Shown piece after piece: positions 6,974 to 11,186 of a DNA stretch of 11,186 nt (its first letter is position 1; each line of letters begins with the position of its first letter). The translations under genes were made by a program, and so were the position numbers. The DNA comes from Candidatus Bathyarchaeota archaeon (GTDB lineage: Archaea > Thermoproteota > Bathyarchaeia > 40CM-2-53-6 > RBG-13-38-9), in NCBI GenBank assembly GCA_023144075.1, contig JAGLGJ010000021.1, positions 1 through 11,186 of the forward strand. The letters run 5' to 3'. The notes below the pieces were generated by a model that had not been told where the DNA came from, did no database searches, and saw only the letters and a program-made list of their open reading frames with translations.

Positions 6974-6997
6974 ACAACGTAATATTTATTATGTTGT
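6974..6997 (+). promoter_or_regulatory. 24-bp near-palindrome over the thermosome TATA box
   Basis: ACAACGTAATA (6974-6984) and TATTATGTTGT (6987-6997) are inverted repeats with one mismatch (a G-T pair) around a central TT; 20 of 24 positions are symmetric. The centre, AATATTTATTA, is the best TATA-like sequence close to the gene. It would place transcription start near 7012 and give a leader of about 27 bases containing the SD (GGGGA, 7026-7030). A TATA box inside a palindrome is the geometry expected of an operator for a dimeric repressor. A second TATA-like CTTAAATA at 6931-6938 could serve a longer transcript. Confidence 0.5.
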
Positions 6998-7038
6998 GAA
7001 ATAGCTGTTGTTTAGCAATTTTACAGGGGAATATAATA

Positions 7039-8682
7039 ATGTCTGCTCCACAACTTTCTGGTCAACCGATATTAGTTTTGAAAGAGAGTGCCACAAGAAC
7101 AGATGGTAGAGATGCACAGCGTGCAAATGTCTCAGCGGCGCGTGTTCTAGGTGAACTAGTTAGAAGTTCGCTGGGACCAAAAGGTATGGATAAAATGTTA
7201 GTGGACTCTTTTGGAGACGTAACGATCACTAATGATGGGGCGACTATACTCAAAGAAATGGAAATTGAACATCCTGCAGCTAAAATGATGGTTGAAGTTG
7301 CCAAGACACAAGATCAAGAGGTTGGCGATGGTACGACAACAGCTGTGATATTGGCCAGCGAATTACTTGGAAAAGCTCAGTCCCTAATTGAGAAAGATGT
7401 GCATCCGAGCGTTATTGTTGAAGGTTTTTCAACAGCTTTTGAAATGGCGACTACTTATCTCGATAAGATCGCCATTAAGATTCGGTCAAATGATAAAACT
7501 ATGCTTAGAAAAATAGCGGAGGTAGCTTTGGCGACTAAATTAGTCGGCGAGCAGAGAAAGTTACTGGCAAGTATTGTTGTTGATGCTGTTCTTACAGTTG
7601 CTGAGGTGAAATCCGGTAAATATGTTGTTGATATCGAAGATGTGAAAATCGAGAAAAAAGCTGGAGGTAGCGTATCTGATACCCGATTGATAAAAGGATT
7701 GGTGATAGATAAAGAAGTAGTTCATACTAGAATGCGAAGACGTATAGATGATGCAGGGATTGCTCTAATTATAAAACCTCTCGAAATTGAGAAGACTGAA
7801 TTCGACTCAAAACTATCTATCGCATCTCCGGAGCAACTTGAGGCGTTTATCAAGAAAGAGGAAAATATGCTAGAAGAGATGGTTGATAGACTTCATAAAA
7901 TTGGGGCAAACGTGTTAATGTGTCAAAGAGGGATTGATGATACAGCCCAACACTTTCTGGCAAAAAGAGGAATATTGGCAATCAGACGAGTGAAGACGTC
8001 AGATATGGAACATCTTGCGAAAGCGACCGGAGGAAAAGTAATCACTGGAGTAAGTCATTTGGAATCGACAGATCTAGGTCATGCAAAACTAGTTGAAGAG
8101 AGAAAAATTGGGGATGACAAGATGATTTTCATTGAAGGGTGTAAAAATCCTAAAGCAGTTACTATGTTTATTCGAGGAGGAACAGAAAGAATCATAAATG
8201 AAGCGGAGAGGGGGATACACGATGCAATATGTGTTGTCCGAGATGTTGTTCAGGAGCCCAAGATAGTCGCAGGAGGAGGGGCCCCAGAAGCAGAAGTTGC
8301 AAAAAGGCTTCGAGAGTACGCCAGAAAGATTTCTGGCAGAAGCCAGCTAGCAATATTATCATTTTCTGATGCTCTGGAATCTATACCTATGGCACTAGCT
8401 GAAAATGCTGGATTGGATCCAGTTGATATTTTAGTTGATTTAAGGTCCAAACATGATAAAGGTCAGATCTGGGCCGGTATTGATTCCCTAAAAGGAAAAG
8501 TTAGAGACATTTCACAAATAGGCGTATACGAGCCTATGTCCGTGAAACGGCAAGCAATTGCTTCATCAACAGAAGCTGCAACTATGATTTTAAAAATTGA
8601 TGAAATGATAGCGGTGGGGAGCGAGGGTGGACCTACACCTCCAAAACCGCCAGAAGAGGGTGTTGATGAAGAAGATAGTTAA
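7039..8682 (+). CDS. thsA: Thermosome subunit (group II chaperonin)
   Basis: 547 residues, normal for the family. It forms two-ring ATP-driven folding chambers in the cytoplasm. Equatorial ATPase motifs are SLGPKGMDKMLVD (44-56), TNDGATIL (64-71), GDGTTTAV (96-103) and GGGAPEAEV (412-420). The middle carries the apical domain with the helical protrusion seen in group II chaperonins. The C-terminus ends in a proline/acid-rich tail (GGPTPPKPPEEGVDEEDS) without the GGM repeats found in many archaeal thermosomes. ATG at 7039 has GGGGA eight bases upstream. The last 17 bases overlap the start of rpoK, so the two are almost certainly one transcript. The control region upstream carries a palindrome over a TATA-like core. 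Only one subunit gene is visible here; which of several paralogues it is cannot be told. Confidence 0.96.
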   Translation: MSAPQLSGQPILVLKESATRTDGRDAQRANVSAARVLGELVRSSLGPKGMDKMLVDSFGDVTITNDGATILKEMEIEHPAAKMMVEVAKTQDQEVGDGTTTAVILASELLGKAQSLIEKDVHPSVIVEGFSTAFEMATTYLDKIAIKIRSNDKTMLRKIAEVALATKLVGEQRKLLASIVVDAVLTVAEVKSGKYVVDIEDVKIEKKAGGSVSDTRLIKGLVIDKEVVHTRMRRRIDDAGIALIIKPLEIEKTEFDSKLSIASPEQLEAFIKKEENMLEEMVDRLHKIGANVLMCQRGIDDTAQHFLAKRGILAIRRVKTSDMEHLAKATGGKVITGVSHLESTDLGHAKLVEERKIGDDKMIFIEGCKNPKAVTMFIRGGTERIINEAERGIHDAICVVRDVVQEPKIVAGGGAPEAEVAKRLREYARKISGRSQLAILSFSDALESIPMALAENAGLDPVDILVDLRSKHDKGQIWAGIDSLKGKVRDISQIGVYEPMSVKRQAIASSTEAATMILKIDEMIAVGSEGGPTPPKPPEEGVDEEDS

Positions 8683-8965
8683 GAAAAAGGCAAGCAAGGC
8701 TCAGACCATAATCGGTCCCCTGAAACTCACTAGATTCGAAAAAGCTAGAGTAGTAGGTGCAAGAGCAATGCAGATCTCTATGGGAGCGCCTGTACTAATG
8801 GATGTAGATGTCAAAGAAACATCGCCTATATCGATTGCTCTTCTGGAATTAAAAGAAAAAGTATTACCGATTAGCATTAGGAGAAGTTTGCCTGATGGAA
8901 CAAGCCAAAATATTCCATTGAAATTATTGGCTTCAGATGAGAATTGGCAATACAAATTTTCATAA
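8666..8965 (+). CDS. rpoK: DNA-directed RNA polymerase subunit K (Rpb6/omega-like)
   Basis: 99 residues. This small subunit helps assemble and hold the RNA polymerase clamp, as omega and eukaryotic Rpb6 do. The family signature is clear: LTRFEKARVVGARAMQISMG (21-40), then IALLELKEKVLPISIRRSLP (57-76) and DGTSQNIPL. A lysine-rich N-terminal tail precedes it. The chosen ATG at 8666 lies inside the 3' end of the thermosome gene, in another frame, with GAGGGTG (8656-8662) just upstream. A start further upstream at 8627 would add 13 residues unlike the family, within thermosome coding sequence. The overlap of 17 bases implies translational coupling with the chaperonin. It converges with the GNAT gene, with only 15 bases between stop codons. 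Confidence 0.93.
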   Translation: MKKIVKKKASKAQTIIGPLKLTRFEKARVVGARAMQISMGAPVLMDVDVKETSPISIALLELKEKVLPISIRRSLPDGTSQNIPLKLLASDENWQYKFS

Positions 8966-8980
8966 ATAATTAAATTCTTA

Positions 8981-9469
8981 TTAAGATAGAAGGGGACGCG
9001 CCATTAAAAAGGCGTCTTCACCATCATAATAGTACCGTGAGATTCTTTTTCTAATGCTAAATCCTAATTTCTTGTAGAGGGCTAATGCAGGTTCATTAGT
9101 GACTCGTACCTCGCAAAATGCCTCTGAAGAACCGTAACTGGTCAGCGATGACATTGCTGACAACATTAGTGCTCTAGCAATTCCTGTTCTTCTATAATTT
9201 GGATTAATTGCTATGGAAACTACATGACCTTTTCTAACAGGTTTAATACGAGAAAAATCAGAGAAGCCACTTTCTAGTCTGCACATGATATACCCTATTA
9301 TTATGCTGTTAGCCTCAGCTACAAAAAATCCCTCTGGGCAATTCTTGAAGATTTCCAAAAAGAAATATGTATTATAATTCTCCGGGAGACAGGTTTTGTT
9401 GATTTCCATAACCTTCTCAAGGTCCATTGTTGTAAATCTTCTAAGTGAAATCTCAGAAGTCAGATTCAT
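8981..9469 (-). CDS. rimI: GNAT N-acetyltransferase, archaeal RimI/Ard1 type
   Basis: 162 residues. Archaeal members transfer acetyl from acetyl-CoA to protein N-termini. The acetyl-CoA site is clear: GHVVSIAINPNYRRTGIARALM (81-102) contains the RxxGxA pyrophosphate loop (R93 to A98). NEPALALYKKLGF (125-137) is motif B, followed by RYYYDGEDAFLM, typical of the RimI/Naa10 group. ATG at 9469 is chosen over the in-frame TTG at 9517 because family homology begins at ISLRRFTTMDLEKVMEIN and a TATA-like box on this strand (9501-9508) lies between the two, which would make the TTG untranscribed from it. No SD is seen, which fits a very short leader or leaderless mRNA. It is divergent from the M50 protease gene and converges with rpoK. 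Confidence 0.9.
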   Translation of the reverse strand: MNLTSEISLRRFTTMDLEKVMEINKTCLPENYNTYFFLEIFKNCPEGFFVAEANSIIIGYIMCRLESGFSDFSRIKPVRKGHVVSIAINPNYRRTGIARALMLSAMSSLTSYGSSEAFCEVRVTNEPALALYKKLGFSIRKRISRYYYDGEDAFLMARPLLS

Positions 9470-9500
9470 TTGATTATCGTCGGTGAAATTGAAATTCAAC

Positions 9501-9508
9501 AATATAAG
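9501..9508 (-). promoter_or_regulatory. TATA box for the GNAT gene
   Basis: On the minus strand this reads CTTATATT, preceded by GCAAACG. Its centre is about 35 bases before ATG 9469, predicting transcription start about 10 bases from that codon. It decides the start against TTG 9517. Confidence 0.5.
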
Positions 9509-9562
9509 CGTTTGCAAAGGAAATGTGAAAATCTAAACCATGGAATCTAAAAGGTAGCTAGA

Positions 9563-9571
9563 CTTAAATTA
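9563..9571 (+). promoter_or_regulatory. TATA box for the M50 protease gene
   Basis: CTTAAATTA lies about 51 bases before the TTG at 9618. Transcription start is expected near 9593-9595, leaving a leader of about 23 bases with AGGAGA (9605-9610) as SD. Two copies of AATCTAAA (9530-9537 and 9544-9551) lie just upstream, between this box and the divergent GNAT promoter. Confidence 0.45.
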
Positions 9572-9617
9572 TAAGACATTTACCGTTACCGATATTAAGT
9601 TCAAAGGAGAATACAAT

Positions 9618-10763
9618 TTGAGTGATGCTCCTCCTCAGAAATTGGGTTATGGGGCAGAATATTCACTGGCAGATTTGAAAGCCTTTTTAGAGAAATACTT
9701 TGAAGTTATAGATGGATTTTTGGATTTATCGGGTATTCCTACTTTCACAATAAATCCTGAACCAGTAAAAAATAAATTCAAATCACTTACGATCCAATTT
9801 AATTCTATTGGACTTCTCCCTATCATGAGAAGAAGTGAATCTAAATTTGTAGTAAAGATTTTCAATAAGACGCCTCAAAAGACCGGGAGAAAAGGATTAG
9901 CTCTAATTCTTTTTGTGGCAACAATGATTACCATATATTTAGCAGGTTATGTTCTTTGGATTGAAAATCCCCTATGGAGCGAGATATTAATGCCTAAAGC
10001 AAATCCGTTCTTTCAAGCGGCAATATACGCTGTATGCCTTGCGGGGATCATAGGAATACATGAATTAGGACATAAGATAGCATGTAATCGACATGGATTA
10101 ATGGCATCAAAACCATATTTCATACCAGGCTTTCCTCCCTTTGGAACATTCGGGGCGTTAATATCACTAAAGGATCCGCCGACAAACAAAGATGAATTAT
10201 TTGACATAGGCATCTCTGGGCCAATAGCAGGATTCAGTATAGTCATTCTTGTAACACTCATTAGTGTTGCATTAGGCGTAGTGATACCTGATGAAAAAGC
10301 TCAGATACTTCAAGAACAGAACCTTATAGGTGCTCTCGTTTGGCCAAATTCTCCATATTTATTCGAAATCCTTTCAGGATTGGTTGAGACCCTTGACCTA
10401 ATAGTTATACCGCAAGGTTCAACACTTGTTCTTGCAAATATTCTGTTTGCAGCTTGGGTCGGATGTCTCATTACCTTTTTGAATCTTCTACCAATATGGC
10501 AACTTGACGGAGGACATATCTCACGAGCTGTTCTTGGCCTAAAAGGACATAAATACGCTACGATAGCAGGTCTAGGAGTTTTAATTGTCAGCGGTTATTG
10601 GTTTTTCGCTCTGTTACTTGTATTTTTAATGACTGCCGGCAGAAGAATGCCTGAAGCAGCAGAACCACTTGAAAATATTTCTCAGCTTTCAAAATATCGT
10701 AAAGCGTTTTACCTTGTAATCCTATTGATTCTAATTCTATGTTTTGTTACACCTCCAAGCTGA
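9618..10763 (+). CDS. Site-2-protease-family (M50) membrane zinc metalloprotease
   Basis: 381 residues. M50 enzymes cleave transmembrane substrates within the membrane, often to release a regulator. Zinc ligands are visible: HELGH at 148-152 and the third-ligand motif NLLPIWQLDGGH at 289-300 (Asp at 297). Between them lies the conserved FGTFGALISLKDPP (176-189) and GISGPIAGF (198-206). Hydrophobic segments are near 93-114, 132-148, 200-222, 270-292, 315-339 and 362-377. About 90 residues at the N-terminus form a soluble region that I do not recognise. There is no PDZ or CBS domain. The TTG start at 9618 has AGGAGA seven bases upstream. The next gene begins 13 bases after the stop on the same strand, suggesting an operon. 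The substrate is unknown; the sequon-rich anchored protein at the window start has suitable topology, but nothing links them directly. Confidence 0.92.
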   Translation: MSDAPPQKLGYGAEYSLADLKAFLEKYFEVIDGFLDLSGIPTFTINPEPVKNKFKSLTIQFNSIGLLPIMRRSESKFVVKIFNKTPQKTGRKGLALILFVATMITIYLAGYVLWIENPLWSEILMPKANPFFQAAIYAVCLAGIIGIHELGHKIACNRHGLMASKPYFIPGFPPFGTFGALISLKDPPTNKDELFDIGISGPIAGFSIVILVTLISVALGVVIPDEKAQILQEQNLIGALVWPNSPYLFEILSGLVETLDLIVIPQGSTLVLANILFAAWVGCLITFLNLLPIWQLDGGHISRAVLGLKGHKYATIAGLGVLIVSGYWFFALLLVFLMTAGRRMPEAAEPLENISQLSKYRKAFYLVILLILILCFVTPPS

Positions 10764-10776
10764 GTAGCTGATTATC

Positions 10777-11186
10777 TTGTTCTCTGGTACCCCCCGAGAA
10801 TATCTTTTAAGAAATATTGAGACAGGGAAATTGATTTTGAAATTACTTGAGAACACATGTAATGATGAAAAGACATCTGTTAGGGATTTGGCGAGTAAAG
10901 CTAGATTTTCCACACAAATGACGGCGGATATAATTAACAGACTTTCAATGTATGGATTACTTCTCTCAAAGAATGAGACCATAATAGTAAATCGTGTTAA
11001 TCGAATCCAATTGGCTGTGGAAGCTGTAAACAATGGAATGGATTGGGAGAGGATATGTCGAACACTAGGATTTAGAGAATTTGAAGATATCACAACAGAG
11101 GTATTACGTGCAAATAATTTCAAAGTATATACTAGATTTGTTTTTCGACACACAGGAAGGAGATTTGAAATTGATGTCGTAGGTCA
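10777..11186 (+). CDS. Helix-turn-helix plus restriction-endonuclease-like protein (3'-partial)
   Basis: The frame is open from 10768 after a TAG at 10765-10767 and runs off the window, giving 136 visible residues from TTG 10777. TTG 10831 or 10837 are later alternatives; 10777 is preferred because the residues from about 7 on (REYLLRNIETGKLILKLLE) read as real helices. Residues about 33-72 look like a winged helix (SVRDLASKARFSTQMTADII, then NRLSMYGLLL). From about 97 on, GFREFEDITTEVLRANNF then FRHTGRRFEIDVVG resembles the first helix and the motif II region of PD-(D/E)xK nucleases related to archaeal Holliday junction resolvase and Mrr-type enzymes, with E103 and D133 as candidate metal ligands. 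The ExK motif would lie beyond the edge. It follows the M50 protease by 13 bases. Whether it serves repair, defence or regulation cannot be told. Confidence 0.7.
   Translation, partial: MFSGTPREYLLRNIETGKLILKLLENTCNDEKTSVRDLASKARFSTQMTADIINRLSMYGLLLSKNETIIVNRVNRIQLAVEAVNNGMDWERICRTLGFREFEDITTEVLRANNFKVYTRFVFRHTGRRFEIDVVG

Noticed and set aside
8627..8665. Longer rpoK start
   Set aside because: The extension is thermosome coding sequence read in another frame and is not family-like; ATG 8666 has an SD motif just upstream.
9470..9517. TTG start at 9517 for the GNAT gene
   Set aside because: The minus-strand TATA-like box at 9501-9508 lies downstream of it and GNAT homology begins after ATG 9469.
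10737..11153. Minus-strand open frame of 138 codons at the right end
   Set aside because: It is antisense to a plus-strand frame that shows a helix-turn-helix and a nuclease-like motif, and its own product shows no family signature.

Overview
The window looks like chromosomal DNA of an archaeon, most likely from the TACK side (Thaumarchaeota, Aigarchaeota or Bathyarchaeia) rather than Euryarchaeota. It encodes a group II chaperonin (thermosome), RNA polymerase subunit K (Rpb6-like) and ribosomal protein S25e; S25e is known from TACK and related lineages and is generally missing from Euryarchaeota. The DNA is AT-rich, TTG starts are frequent, several genes have an archaeal TATA-type box about 26 bases before a short leader, and Shine-Dalgarno (SD) motifs are used for some genes. 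The lineage call is an inference from family content, not from a database search.

Layout. (1) 1-1621: the 3' part of an extracytoplasmic, sequon-rich protein with one C-terminal membrane anchor, followed by an unrecognised protein made of two copies of one domain of about 95 residues. The leader of the second gene contains an inverted repeat that can hide its SD sequence. (2) 1678-4705: three genes in a row, a diverged myo-inositol-1-phosphate synthase (MIPS) homologue, an orotidine-5'-phosphate decarboxylase (PyrF) overlapping it by 4 bases (TTGA), and a canonical MIPS. (3) 4835-5170: ribosomal protein S25e with its own TATA box, closed by T-rich terminator-like sequence. (4) 5227-6778, minus strand: a cyclophilin-like fold protein and a DegT/DnrJ/EryC1 sugar aminotransferase. 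(5) 7039-8965: thermosome and rpoK overlapping by 17 bases, expressed from a promoter region with a 24-bp near-palindrome over the TATA-like core and an alternating GAA/TTC array just upstream. (6) 8981-9469, minus strand: a RimI-type GNAT acetyltransferase. (7) 9618-11186: a site-2-protease-family membrane metalloprotease and, 13 bases later, the start of a protein with an N-terminal winged-helix-like region and the beginning of a PD-(D/E)xK-type nuclease core, cut by the window edge.

How they work together. Most of this is housekeeping: translation (S25e), transcription (RpoK), protein folding (thermosome), protein N-acetylation (GNAT), pyrimidine synthesis (PyrF) and inositol phosphate supply (MIPS, probably for polar lipid head groups or solutes). 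The DegT enzyme and the sequon-rich anchored protein suggest cell-surface glycan work. The least explained parts are the two-MIPS/PyrF cassette, the duplicated-domain protein with its leader hairpin, the thermosome control region, and the protease-nuclease pair. There is no gene-free stretch above 300 bases; the longest is 6779-7038 (260 bases), which holds the thermosome control region. I saw no tRNA, rRNA, CRISPR array or insertion sequence.
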